A DNA stretch of 64,000 nt, taken from Cellulomonas wangsupingiae (GTDB lineage: Bacteria; Actinomycetota; Actinomycetes; Actinomycetales; Cellulomonadaceae). Within the stretch, counting starts at the first letter, position 1. Every line of letters begins with the position of its first letter. The notes below the pieces were generated by a model that did no database searches, was not told where the DNA came from, and was given only the letters and a program-made list of their open reading frames with translations. The DNA is taken from NCBI RefSeq assembly GCF_024508275.1, contig NZ_CP101989.1, positions 868,001 to 932,000 of the forward strand, written 5' to 3'. The position numbers were made by a program, and so were the translations under genes. Positions 43,066 to 51,948 of the stretch are shown piece after piece.

Positions 43066-43366
43066 CAGGGCTTCCTCGTCGGGGTCGCCTGCCCGATCGG
43101 CCGGCGCGCACGCCCGATGCGTCGGCGCCCGGGTGACCGATCCCCGGGCGTTCGGTGCGAAGCACGGCGATTGCGGCGGCCCCGCCCTGTGAGCGTGGAC
43201 ACAGCCGCGGCCGCCCTCGCCGGTGCGCCGCGCGGGCGAGAGCCCGCACTGACCGGCGACTCCCCGCCGCACGCCCGCGAACGCGCAGGTGAACGCTGTG
43301 TGACGGCGAGGCCCCTGTGAGCGGGGTCACCGCAGCGGGTGACCGATTCGCCGCTAACGTCGACGC
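43066..43366. promoter_or_regulatory. Divergent promoter region of GH6 and UGPase genes
   Basis: 301 bases. It holds a CGCCCGGG/CCCGGGCG inverted repeat (43126-43133, 43143-43150), an inverted repeat GGTCACC/GGTGACC (43325-43331, 43338-43344), and the 11-mer GGGTGACCGAT twice (43131 and 43337). No CelR-like TGGGAGCGCTCCCA site was seen. Confidence 0.4.
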
Positions 43367-44746
43367 ATGAACGGACTCGCCCTCGCCCAGCGCAAGATGC
43401 GTGACGCCGACGTGCCCCCCGCCGCGGTCGACGTGTTCTCCCGGTTCTACGGTCTCCTGGAGTCCGGGAGCACGGGGATCGTCCGTGAGGCGGACGTCGA
43501 CCCGCTGACGGACGTCCCCCACCTGGACACCCTGGAGGTCGACGACGCCGCCGCGGCGGACGCGCTCGCCCGCACGGCCGTCATCAAGCTCAACGGCGGC
43601 CTCGGCACGTCGATGGGCATGGACCGCGCGAAGTCGCTGCTGCCCGTGCGCGGGCGGCGCACCTTCCTCGACGTCATCGCCGACCAGGTCCTCGCGGCCC
43701 GCAAGAACACGGGCGCGCGCCTGCCGCTGGTCCTCATGAACTCGTTCCGGACCCGCGACGACTCCCTCGCCGCGCTCGCCGCCCACCCGGCGCTCGCCGT
43801 CGACGGGGTCCCGCTGGACTTCCTGCAGAACCGTGAGCCCAAGCTGCTGGTCGACGGGCTGACGCCCGTCGACTGGCCCGCCGACCCGACGCTCGAGTGG
43901 TGCCCGCCCGGCCACGGCGACCTGTACCCGGCGCTGTACTCCTCGGGCGTCCTGACGGCACTGCTCGACGCCGGCTTCCGTTACGCGTCCGTCTCCAACT
44001 CCGACAACCTCGGTGCGACGCCCGACGCGCGCGTCGCGGGCTGGTTCGCGGCGACGGGTGCGCCGTTCGCCGCCGAGGTCGCGCGCCGCACCCCGGCGGA
44101 CCGCAAGGGCGGGCACCTGGTGGTCCGGCGCTCGGACGGGCGGATCGTGCTGCGGGAGTCCGCGCAGACCGCGCCCGAGGACGCCGACGCCGCGGCCGAC
44201 ATCGCGGCGCACGCCTACTTCAACACCAACAACCTGTGGCTGGACCTCGAGGCGCTCGCCGCGGAGCTGGACCGCACGGGCGGTGTCCTGGACCTGCCGC
44301 TGATCCGCAACGAGAAGAACGTCGACCCGACGGACAGGACGTCCCCGAAGGTCGTGCAGATCGAGTCCGCCATGGGCGCCGCGATCGAGGTGTTCGACGG
44401 CGCCGCGGTGCTGGAGGTGGGCCGCGAGCGGTTCCTGCCCGTCAAGACGACGAACGACCTGCTGGTGCTGCGCTCCGACGTGTACGACGAGGACGACGCG
44501 CACCGCCTCGTCGCCGCCGTCCCCGCGCCGTTCGTGGACCTCGACCCGGCGCACTACGCGCTCGTCGGCGGCTTCGACGCGCTCGTGCCCGACGTGCCGT
44601 CGCTGCGTGCCGCGACGTCGCTCAAGGTGCGCGGCCGGTGGACCTTCGGGCCGGACGTGCGGGTCGTCGGTGACGCCGAGCTCGTCGGCGACGGGGGCGA
44701 GGTGCCCGCGAGCGCGACGCTCGACGCGGCCGGCGTGCACGCCTGA
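43367..44746 (+). CDS. UTP--glucose-1-phosphate uridylyltransferase (eukaryote-type)
   Basis: A 459-residue enzyme of the UGP2-like family, not GalU. The nucleotide loop is KLNGGLGTSMGMDRAKSLLP near residues 70-90. Other marks are PHLDTLEVDD, LDFLQNREPKLLVDGLTP and NSDNLGATPD. The C-terminal beta-helix part is present. It makes UDP-glucose from UTP and glucose-1-phosphate for glycan, trehalose or wall synthesis. ATG at 43367. Confidence 0.92.
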   Translation: MNGLALAQRKMRDADVPPAAVDVFSRFYGLLESGSTGIVREADVDPLTDVPHLDTLEVDDAAAADALARTAVIKLNGGLGTSMGMDRAKSLLPVRGRRTFLDVIADQVLAARKNTGARLPLVLMNSFRTRDDSLAALAAHPALAVDGVPLDFLQNREPKLLVDGLTPVDWPADPTLEWCPPGHGDLYPALYSSGVLTALLDAGFRYASVSNSDNLGATPDARVAGWFAATGAPFAAEVARRTPADRKGGHLVVRRSDGRIVLRESAQTAPEDADAAADIAAHAYFNTNNLWLDLEALAAELDRTGGVLDLPLIRNEKNVDPTDRTSPKVVQIESAMGAAIEVFDGAAVLEVGRERFLPVKTTNDLLVLRSDVYDEDDAHRLVAAVPAPFVDLDPAHYALVGGFDALVPDVPSLRAATSLKVRGRWTFGPDVRVVGDAELVGDGGEVPASATLDAAGVHA

Positions 44747-44782
44747 CGCGCCCCGCCCGCGCCCGGCGTCGTCCGGACGTGC

Positions 44783-44826
44783 CGAGGGCCGGCACCCGGC
44801 GTCGTGCGCCGTGGTGCCGGCCCTCG
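44783..44826. terminator. Bidirectional hairpin terminator
   Basis: Perfect 13-bp arms CGAGGGCCGGCAC (44783-44795) and GTGCCGGCCCTCG (44814-44826), with an 18-base loop, between convergent UGPase and the GlsB-like gene. Confidence 0.6.
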
Positions 44827-44849
44827 CGTCCGTGCTGGTCGCCCGCTGG

Positions 44850-45116
44850 TCAGCGGCGCTTGCCGGCCCAGCTCGCGTAGATGATGACGAAGATCGCCGC
44901 GAGGACGACCTGCAGGAGGATCTCGATCCAGTCGATGCCGTCGGTGACCGCGACGCCCACCTGCTGCGCCAGCCACGTGCCGATGAGCGCCGCCACGATC
45001 CCGATGATGATCGTCACGACGATCGAGATGTTCTGCTTGCCGCGCACCAGGAGGCGGCCGAGCGCCCCGATGATCGCACCGATGACGATGGCACTGATGA
45101 TGCCGGAGATACCCAT
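44850..45116 (-). CDS. GlsB/YeaQ/YmgE family stress membrane protein
   Basis: An 88-residue protein with three hydrophobic helices (ISAIVIGAIIGALGRLL, IVVTIIIGIVAALIGTWLA and ILLQVVLAAIFVIIYA). The GARLL and G-xGGIVGAxIG type pattern is of the transglycosylase-associated/YmgE family. ATG at 45116 is preferred over the GTG at 45122 because AGGAG is correctly spaced. Members respond to envelope and pH stress; exact function unknown. Confidence 0.85.
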   Translation of the reverse strand: MGISGIISAIVIGAIIGALGRLLVRGKQNISIVVTIIIGIVAALIGTWLAQQVGVAVTDGIDWIEILLQVVLAAIFVIIYASWAGKRR

Positions 45117-45299
45117 GTCCACTCCTCAGAAGTCAGGACCGATGACCGGTCTGCGAGGAAACTAGGGCACCTCGGCGCAGTCCGCTCGTCGAAAGCGCAG
45201 GTTGTGACCCGACGCACCTTGCGGCGCTTCGTCCTGATTGGGTCTCCGGCGGGGTAGGTTGCCGTCGCTGGGGTGACGTCGCCCGTCCTGAGGAGTGCC

Positions 45300-46772
45300 G
45301 TGTCCGACGCGTTCGCGATCGTGCCAGTCCCGCTCGTCGTCCAGCCGTCCTCGCAGGCGCCGTTCGTCATCACGCGGTCCACCGTCGTCGTCGTGGACGC
45401 GGACGAGGAGCTCGTGCCCGTCGCGGTCCTCACCGCCGACCTGCTCGGCCGTGTCAGCGGGCGTGCCGTGGAGATCCGGTACGCCGAGCCCGACGCCCCG
45501 GGGGTCGTGCGGATGCGGCTCGTCGAGGACCTGCCGCCCGGCCCGGAGACGTACCGGGTCGTCGTGGGGCAGGGGCGCGTGCGCCTCGAGGCGCGCACCA
45601 CCGACGGCCTCGTCCACGCGGTCGTGACGCTGCGCCAGCTGCTGCGCGAGCGCGCGGACGGCGGCATGCAGGTCGACGCCGTCCGCATCGAGGACGCCCC
45701 CCGGTACCCGTGGCGCGGCCTGTCGCTGGACGTCGCGCGGCACTTCGTCAGCGTGCCGGACCTGAGGGTCCTCATCGGCCTCATGGGGCACTACAAGCTC
45801 AACGTGCTGCACCTGCACCTCACCGACGACCAGGCGTGGCGCCTGGACCTGCCGTCGCGGCCCGAGCTCGTCCGACGCTCGAGCGCGCACTCCGTGGGCG
45901 GCGACCCCGGTGGGTACTACTCGGCCACCGACTGGGACGAGATCCTCGCGTACGCCCGGGCCCGCGCGATCCGCGTCGTGCCCGAGATCGACGTGCCGGG
46001 GCACGTCAACGCGGCGCTGCACGCGTACGACGAGCTGAACCCCGACGGGCGGGCCCCCGACGAGTACCTCGGCATCGAGGTGGGCTTCTCGCGCCTGCAC
46101 GACGACCTGCCCGCGACGCACGCGTTCCTCGCCGACGTCTTCGGCGACCTGGCCGACATGACGCCGGGCGGGTACCTGCACATCGGCGGCGACGAGGTCC
46201 TCACGATGGCGCCGGACGAGTACGAGCGCCTCGTGCGGTCGGCCGCGGCCGCCGTGACCGCGCACGGCAAGCGCGTCGTCGCCTGGCAGGAGGTGGCGTC
46301 GGTCGCCGAGCTGCCCGCGGGGACGGTCGTGCAGTACTGGGACACCCGCGTGGACCCCGCGCCGTTCGTCGCCGCGGCGCGCGCCGGCGCGCGGCTCCTG
46401 ATGTCACCGGCATCGAAGGTGTACCTGGACATGAAGTACCGCCCGGGGTTCCCGCTCGGGCAGGAGTGGGCCGGGCACGTCGAGCTGCGCGACGCGTACG
46501 ACTGGGAGCCGGACGAGCTCGTCGAGGACCTGCCCCCCGACGCGGTCGTCGGCGTCGAGGCCGGCCTGTGGACCGAGACGCTGCGCACGCTGGACGACCT
46601 GACGACGATGCTGCTGCCGCGGCTCGCCGCGGTCGCCGAGGTGGCGTGGAGCGCGCCGGACCGCCGGGACTTCGACGACTTCACCGCGCGGCTGCGCGCG
46701 CACGGCCGGCACTGGGACCGGCTGGGCCTCGCCTGGCACCACACCCCGCAGGGCAGCTGGGACGACGCCTGA
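45300..46772 (+). CDS. GH20 beta-N-acetylhexosaminidase
   Basis: A 490-residue enzyme. The GTG at 45300 has GAGGAG (45290-45295) correctly spaced; the GTG at 45273 does not. Residues 1-130 are the GH20b domain and 135-485 the TIM barrel (GLSLDVARHFV, HLHLTDDQAWRL, VVPEIDVPGH). Substrate-assisted catalysis uses D298-E299 in HIGGDEVL. No signal peptide, so it acts in the cytoplasm on chitin or wall oligosaccharides. It converges with pmt, two bases apart. Confidence 0.92.
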   Translation: MSDAFAIVPVPLVVQPSSQAPFVITRSTVVVVDADEELVPVAVLTADLLGRVSGRAVEIRYAEPDAPGVVRMRLVEDLPPGPETYRVVVGQGRVRLEARTTDGLVHAVVTLRQLLRERADGGMQVDAVRIEDAPRYPWRGLSLDVARHFVSVPDLRVLIGLMGHYKLNVLHLHLTDDQAWRLDLPSRPELVRRSSAHSVGGDPGGYYSATDWDEILAYARARAIRVVPEIDVPGHVNAALHAYDELNPDGRAPDEYLGIEVGFSRLHDDLPATHAFLADVFGDLADMTPGGYLHIGGDEVLTMAPDEYERLVRSAAAAVTAHGKRVVAWQEVASVAELPAGTVVQYWDTRVDPAPFVAAARAGARLLMSPASKVYLDMKYRPGFPLGQEWAGHVELRDAYDWEPDELVEDLPPDAVVGVEAGLWTETLRTLDDLTTMLLPRLAAVAEVAWSAPDRRDFDDFTARLRAHGRHWDRLGLAWHHTPQGSWDDA

Positions 46773-46774
46773 CG

Positions 46775-48577
46775 TCAGACCCAGGTGGGCAGCCACATCC
46801 GCAGGTGCCACTGCTCCCACGGGATGACGAACGCCGCCCACACCGGGTAGAAGAACAGCCCGACGCCCACGACGAGAGCCACGAACACCCCGATCGCGGC
46901 GATCGTCCAGCGCCGTGCGCGACGGTCGCCGTCGGTCCCGTCATCGCCGACCGCCGGCCCCACCAGCAGCCCGAGGACGTACACGAGCGTCAGCACGACC
47001 CACGGCACGAACGCCACGGTGTAGAACGCGAAGATCGTGCGGTGCGCGTACGCGAACCACGGCAGCCACCCGGCGACCACGCCCGACAGCACGGCGCCGG
47101 CACGCCAGTCGCGGTAGCGGACCAGCCAGAACAGGGCCACGAGGATCGCGGCGGCACCCGCCCACCAGATGAGCGGGTTGCCGACGGCGACGATCGCCTG
47201 CGAGCAGGACTCGGCGCCGCACGCCCGCTGCGCGGCCTCGCCGGTCAGCCCGGACACCTCCGGCGGGTAGAAGAACGAGGTCGGCCGCCACTGCACGATC
47301 CAGCCCAGCGGGCCGGCGGCGTAGCCGTGCGGCGTCTCCAGGCCGTTGTGGAACCGCCACATGTCCTGGTGGTACGCCCACAGCGACCGCAGCGCGGGGG
47401 GCAGCCACGTGACGCCCTGCCCCGGGTTGTCCTGCGCCCAGTGCCGGTTCCACCCGCCGTCCGTCGCGAACCACCCGGCCCACGTGCCGAGGTAGGTGAG
47501 CAGCGCGGTGGGCACCATGACGAGGAACGCGACCACGGCGTCCTTGACGAGCGTGGCCCGCACCCACGGGCGCACACCGGCGCTGCGACGCGCCGTCGCG
47601 TCCCACATCACGGTGAGCAGGCCGAAGACCGCGAGGAAGTACAGGCCCGACCACTTGGTGCCGATCGCCAGGCCGAGCAGGACACCCGCCGCGAGCCGCC
47701 ACCAGCGGAACCCGAGGCCGGGGCCCCAGCCCAGCGTGCCGCCGGCGTCGAGGACCGCGGCGGACCGGACCGCGAGGCGTCGTCGTGCCTGCTCCCGGTC
47801 GAGGATCAGGCAGCCGAACGCGGCCAGCGCGAAGAACATGAGGAACGGGTCGAGCAGGCTGACCCGCGACTGCACGATCGCCTGGCCGTCCAGCGCGAGG
47901 AACAGCCCTGCGGTGGTGCCCAGCGCGGTGGAGGCGAACAGCCGGCGCGCGATGCGCGCGATCATCAGCACCGCGAGCGTGCCGCACACGGCGGCGGCCA
48001 GACGCCACGCGGACGAGCTCTCGACCCCGCCGCCCAGCCGCATGCCGAGCGCGATCATCCACTTGCCCATCGGCGGGTGGACGACGTACTCCGGGTCCGT
48101 GCCGAGCATGCTCGTGTCGCCGGCCTCGAAGGCCGCGTTCGGCTCCTCGCCCCAGGACGCCTCGTAGCCGCGCACGAGCAGCGAGTAGGCCTGCTTGACG
48201 TAGTACGTCTCGTCGAACACCAGCGAGTGCGGGCGGCCGAGGTTCCACAGCCGCAGAAAGCCCGCCAGCGCCGTGACGGCGAGCGCCCACAGCCAGCCGT
48301 TCAGGCGGGCGCGCGGTGTCGCGTCGAGCGCGAGCGTGCCGGCCCCGAGCAGCCTGTCCAGCAGGCGCCGCTCGTGCGGTTCCTCGGGGGGCGCGACGGG
48401 ATCCTCGGGGAGCGCGGCGGGGTCGCCCGTGGTCGTCCCCGGGTCGGCGGTGCCGGCCGGGGTCGCCGCGGTGCCCGGCCGGTCCCCGGCCGCGGCGGGC
48501 AGCGTGTCCGCGGCGGTGTGCGGGGTCGCGCCCGGGCCGCTGGGCACGCGCTCGGTGTCGTCTCCGTCGGTCGGCAC
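46775..48577 (-). CDS. pmt: Protein O-mannosyltransferase (GT39, Pmt)
   Basis: A 600-residue multi-pass membrane enzyme. A Pro/Thr-rich cytoplasmic N-terminus precedes TM1 near residue 110. The catalytic loop DE is in PHSLVFDETYYVKQAY, and HPPMGKWMIALGMRLGG follows. About nine more membrane helices run to the end. It moves mannose from polyprenyl phosphomannose to Ser/Thr of secreted proteins, matching the many Pro/Thr-rich exported proteins here. The GTG start at 48577 (VPTDGDD) lacks a clear ribosome site; later starts are possible. Confidence 0.85.
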   Translation of the reverse strand: MPTDGDDTERVPSGPGATPHTAADTLPAAAGDRPGTAATPAGTADPGTTTGDPAALPEDPVAPPEEPHERRLLDRLLGAGTLALDATPRARLNGWLWALAVTALAGFLRLWNLGRPHSLVFDETYYVKQAYSLLVRGYEASWGEEPNAAFEAGDTSMLGTDPEYVVHPPMGKWMIALGMRLGGGVESSSAWRLAAAVCGTLAVLMIARIARRLFASTALGTTAGLFLALDGQAIVQSRVSLLDPFLMFFALAAFGCLILDREQARRRLAVRSAAVLDAGGTLGWGPGLGFRWWRLAAGVLLGLAIGTKWSGLYFLAVFGLLTVMWDATARRSAGVRPWVRATLVKDAVVAFLVMVPTALLTYLGTWAGWFATDGGWNRHWAQDNPGQGVTWLPPALRSLWAYHQDMWRFHNGLETPHGYAAGPLGWIVQWRPTSFFYPPEVSGLTGEAAQRACGAESCSQAIVAVGNPLIWWAGAAAILVALFWLVRYRDWRAGAVLSGVVAGWLPWFAYAHRTIFAFYTVAFVPWVVLTLVYVLGLLVGPAVGDDGTDGDRRARRWTIAAIGVFVALVVGVGLFFYPVWAAFVIPWEQWHLRMWLPTWV

Positions 48578-48693
48578 CGGGCCATCGTAGAGGTACCCGG
48601 AAGGGGGCGATCCGGGCGTGCCCGGCCGGTGGGACGCGGGCCGGTGCGCGCCGCCCGGGCGGGGGTCCCCGCGGGTGGTGGCAGGCTGGGACG

Positions 48694-49650
48694 GTGACCG
48701 TGACACCGCCCGCCGAGCCCGTCCAGGACCCCGTCGACGACGCGGCGCCCGACCTCACGGACCGTCCCGCGGTCACCGCGCCGGCGACGGTGCCGCCGGC
48801 CCGCTCGGTGCGTGGCGGGGCGCTCGTCCTCGCGGCGACCCCGATCGGCGACGCCGAGGACGCCTCCGGCCGCCTGCGCCGCCTCCTGGCCGACGCGGAC
48901 GTCGTCGCCGCGGAGGACACGCGCCGCACGCGCGCGCTCGCCGCCCGGCTGGGGGTGACGATCGGCGGGCGCGTCGTCAGCCACCACGAGCACAACGAGG
49001 CCGACCGCGCGGACGAGCTGCTCGACGTCGTCGCCGGCGGCGGCACGGTGCTCGTCGTCAGCGACGCCGGGATGCCCACCGTGTCGGACCCGGGGTTCCG
49101 GGTCGTGCAGGCGGCCGTGGCCGCAGGGCTCCCGGTGACCGTCGCACCGGGCCCGAGCGCCGTGCTGGCGGCGCTCGCGCTGTCCGGCCTGCCGACGGAC
49201 CGGTTCTGCTTCGAGGGGTTCCTGCCGCGGCGCCCGGGGGACCGCGCCCGGGCGCTGACGGCGCTCGCCTCCGAGCGGCGGACGATCGTGCTGTTCGAGG
49301 CGCCGCACCGTGTCGCGGACGCGCTCGACGCGCTCGTCGACGCGTTCGGTGCCGACCGTCCGGCGGCGGTGTGCCGCGAGCTGACCAAGACCTACGAGGA
49401 GGTGCGACGCGGCCCGCTGGCCGAGCTGGCCGCGTGGGCGCGTGCGGGCGAGGTGCGCGGCGAGGTCGTGCTCGTCGTCGGCGGCGCCCCGGCCGACGGC
49501 CCGCGGGACGTGGCGGACCTCGTGCCCGAGGTCCGGGCCCGCGTCGACGCGGGCGAGCGGCTCAAGACGGTCGTCGCCGAGGTCGCCGAGGCGACCGGTG
49601 TGCCGAAGCGCGACCTGTACGCGGCGGCCCTGGCGTCGCGGACCCCCTGA
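48694..49650 (+). CDS. rsmI: 16S rRNA (cytidine(1402)-2'-O)-methyltransferase
   Basis: A 318-residue protein with a 40-residue Pro-rich N-terminal extension. Family motifs: LVLAATPIGDAEDAS (usually ATPIGN), VVAAEDTRRT, HHEHNE, VLVVSDAGMPTVSDPGFRVV and CFEGFLPRRPGDRA. It uses SAM to 2'-O-methylate C1402 of 16S rRNA at the P site. It is divergent from pmt, a pair often seen together in actinobacteria. GTG at 48694 or 48700. Confidence 0.9.
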   Translation: MTVTPPAEPVQDPVDDAAPDLTDRPAVTAPATVPPARSVRGGALVLAATPIGDAEDASGRLRRLLADADVVAAEDTRRTRALAARLGVTIGGRVVSHHEHNEADRADELLDVVAGGGTVLVVSDAGMPTVSDPGFRVVQAAVAAGLPVTVAPGPSAVLAALALSGLPTDRFCFEGFLPRRPGDRARALTALASERRTIVLFEAPHRVADALDALVDAFGADRPAAVCRELTKTYEEVRRGPLAELAAWARAGEVRGEVVLVVGGAPADGPRDVADLVPEVRARVDAGERLKTVVAEVAEATGVPKRDLYAAALASRTP

Positions 49651-49662
49651 GCCCGCGCGGCG

Positions 49663-50256
49663 TCACAGGGTGCGCGAGTCGACCAGCTCGGCGCCCGCGG
49701 CCGCCATCGCCTCACGCGCGGCGGCACCCTGCTCGGGCGTCACCGGGACCGTGAGGTCCGTCAGCACGCGCGCCCGCAGCCCGGCCGTCAGCGCGTCGAG
49801 GGTGGTCGCCCGCACGCAGTGGGACTCGGCGATGCCCACGACGTCGACGTCGGTGACGCCCGCGTCGCGCAGCAGGTCGGCCAGCGGGCGGCCGTCGGCG
49901 TCGACGCCCTCGAAGCCGGAGTAGGCCGCCGCGTACTCGCCCTTGCGGACGCTCACGTCGGGGCGCAGGTCCGCCAGCGCCGGGTGCAGCTCGGCCTCGG
50001 GCGTGCCGACGACGGCGTGCGGCGGCCAGGTGTCGACGTAGTCGGGCGTGTCCGAGAAGTGGGTGCCCGGGTCGACGTGCCAGTCCTGCGTCGTCGCGAC
50101 CAGCGCGTAGCGGCCCCGGTGCGCGGCCGCGTAGTCGGCGACGGCGTGCGCGACCGCGTTGCCGCCGTCGACGGCCAGCGCACCGCCCTCGCAGAACGTC
50201 GGCTGCACGTCCACGACGATCAGCGCGCGCGTGGGGGGCCTCGTCGTGTCGTCCAT
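49663..50256 (-). CDS. pncA: Nicotinamidase (isochorismatase-like fold)
   Basis: A 197-residue protein. The catalytic triad of the family is D in ALIVVDVQPTF, Lys in VRKGEYAAAYSGFEG, and Cys in VVGIAESHCVRATTLDAL. The metal-binding QDWH segment is present. It hydrolyses nicotinamide to nicotinate in NAD salvage and activates pyrazinamide. It converges with rsmI. Full length and all key residues present. Confidence 0.92.
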   Translation of the reverse strand: MDDTTRPPTRALIVVDVQPTFCEGGALAVDGGNAVAHAVADYAAAHRGRYALVATTQDWHVDPGTHFSDTPDYVDTWPPHAVVGTPEAELHPALADLRPDVSVRKGEYAAAYSGFEGVDADGRPLADLLRDAGVTDVDVVGIAESHCVRATTLDALTAGLRARVLTDLTVPVTPEQGAAAREAMAAAGAELVDSRTL

Positions 50257-50313
50257 GGCGCCATCCTGCACCGTGCGCGCGCCGGGGTGGGGCCCGCGCG
50301 GCACAGTGGTGCC

Positions 50314-51558
50314 ATGGGACGTCGCCGCGGACCCGCGCGCGGGCTGGTGGCCGCGCTGACGGGCGTCGGCCTCGCGGGTGCCGCGCTCGCGGGCTGCACC
50401 CCGGACCCGCCCACCCCCGCGCCGTCGCGGACCACGGCCACCGCGGCGCCGTCGCCGACCGCCGCCCCGCCCTCGGCGGAGCCCACGGCGCCCGCGCCCG
50501 TCGTGCGCGACGTGCCGACGGTGGCCGTCACGTCCGTCCACGACGTCGCGACGGGCCTGGCCGCACCGTGGGGCCTGGCGTTCCTCCCGGACGGCCGCGC
50601 GGTGGTGACGCTGCGCGACGAGGCGCGTCTGGTGGTCGTCGGCGGGGACGGGACGGTCACGGACGTGACGGGCCCCGGCGCCGAGGAGATCGCCGCGCTG
50701 ACCGCCCCGCGCGGCGAGGGCGGGCTGCTCGGCGTGACCGTCGTACCCGGGGACGACGCCGCGACGGGGTCCGTCGACGTCGTCGTCTACCTGACGGCCG
50801 CGCGCGACAACCGCGTCCTGCGTGCGACGCTCGCCGGGACGACGCTCGGCCCCACGCGGGTGCTGCTCGACGGCATCCCGCGTGGCTGGAACCACAACGG
50901 CGGCCGCGTCGAGCTCGGCCCGGACGGCCACCTGTACGTCACGACGGGCGACACGTACACGCCGGGCGTCGCGCCCGACCCCGTGAGCCTCGGCGGCAAG
51001 GTCCTGCGCGTCACGACGGACGGGGCGCCGGCGCCCGGCAACCCCGACCCGTCGTCGCCCGTGTGGACCCGCGGGCACCGCAACGTGCAGGGCATCGGCT
51101 GGGCGCCGGACGGCCGGCTGTTCGCCTCCGAGTTCGGCCAGGACACCTGGGACGAGCTCAACGTGCTGCGCGCGGGTGCGGACCACGGCTGGCCCACGGT
51201 CGAGGGGCGGGGCGGGGCGGACCGGGGGTTCACCGACCCGGTCGCCGTGTGGGCCACGTCGGACGCGTCGCCGTCCGGCCTCGCCGTGACGGACGAGGGC
51301 GTGTACCTCGCGGGCCTGCGCGGACGCACCCTGTGGCGGGTCCCGCTGCGGCCCGTCGACGCGTCCGCCCTGGACGACCCCGCGTCGGACGCCGCCGGCG
51401 TCGGGACCCCGCAGCCCCTGCTCGCAGGGGAGCACGGCCGGCTGCGGGCCGTCGAGGTCGCGCCCGACGGGTCGCTGTGGGTGCTGACGAACAACACCGA
51501 CGGGCGCGGCACTCCGGTGGCGGGGGACGACCGCATCCTGCGCGTCACGGTCGGCTGA
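50314..51558 (+). CDS. Lipoprotein PQQ-type sugar dehydrogenase (GdhB/YliI-like)
   Basis: A 414-residue protein with lipobox LAGC (Cys near residue 28) after a short signal peptide. A Pro/Thr linker leads to a six-bladed beta-propeller. Family motifs: GLAAPWGLAFLPDGRAVV, RGEGGLLGVTVVPG, GWNHNGGRVELGPDG and GHRNVQGIGWAPDGRLFASE. Members are soluble or lipid-anchored PQQ-dependent aldose dehydrogenases. No PQQ-synthesis gene is in the window, so the cofactor may be taken up or the enzyme may use another. Confidence 0.88.
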   Translation: MGRRRGPARGLVAALTGVGLAGAALAGCTPDPPTPAPSRTTATAAPSPTAAPPSAEPTAPAPVVRDVPTVAVTSVHDVATGLAAPWGLAFLPDGRAVVTLRDEARLVVVGGDGTVTDVTGPGAEEIAALTAPRGEGGLLGVTVVPGDDAATGSVDVVVYLTAARDNRVLRATLAGTTLGPTRVLLDGIPRGWNHNGGRVELGPDGHLYVTTGDTYTPGVAPDPVSLGGKVLRVTTDGAPAPGNPDPSSPVWTRGHRNVQGIGWAPDGRLFASEFGQDTWDELNVLRAGADHGWPTVEGRGGADRGFTDPVAVWATSDASPSGLAVTDEGVYLAGLRGRTLWRVPLRPVDASALDDPASDAAGVGTPQPLLAGEHGRLRAVEVAPDGSLWVLTNNTDGRGTPVAGDDRILRVTVG

Positions 51559-51761
51559 CGCCCGGCGTCACGTGAGACGCCGCTGAGAGTCCGGTTGCGA
51601 CCGGCGTGGCCGCTACGGGTGGATCGTCCCGATCGGTACTGTGTGCGCCGTCCGGTGACCCGCACCCGTGGGCCCCCGGTGACCGACCGGACGACGACGA
51701 CGGCGGTGACGACCTGAGCACCACGACCACGCGACGACGAGCGACCCGGAGAGGCCGACCA

Positions 51762-51929
51762 ATGCCCGCGAGAGCGAAGAGCATCCTCATGTGGATCGTC
51801 GTGATCTTCCTCATCTACGCCGTGGTGACGAACCCCGACCAGGCCGCCGACGTCGTGCGCGCCATCTGGGACTTCATCTACGGGGCGTTCACCGGCTTCG
51901 CGCGGTTCTTCGACAACCTGGCCTCCTGA
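51762..51929 (+). CDS. Small single-pass membrane protein
   Basis: A 55-residue protein: basic start, one membrane helix (ILMWIVVIFLIYAVVTNP) and an amphipathic end WDFIYGAFTGFARFFDNLAS. It has a GGAGAGG ribosome site. It precedes the PH-domain gene by 19 bases and is likely in the same operon. Function unknown. Confidence 0.7.
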   Translation: MPARAKSILMWIVVIFLIYAVVTNPDQAADVVRAIWDFIYGAFTGFARFFDNLAS

Positions 51930-51948
51930 CGCCGGACGAGGTGACGAG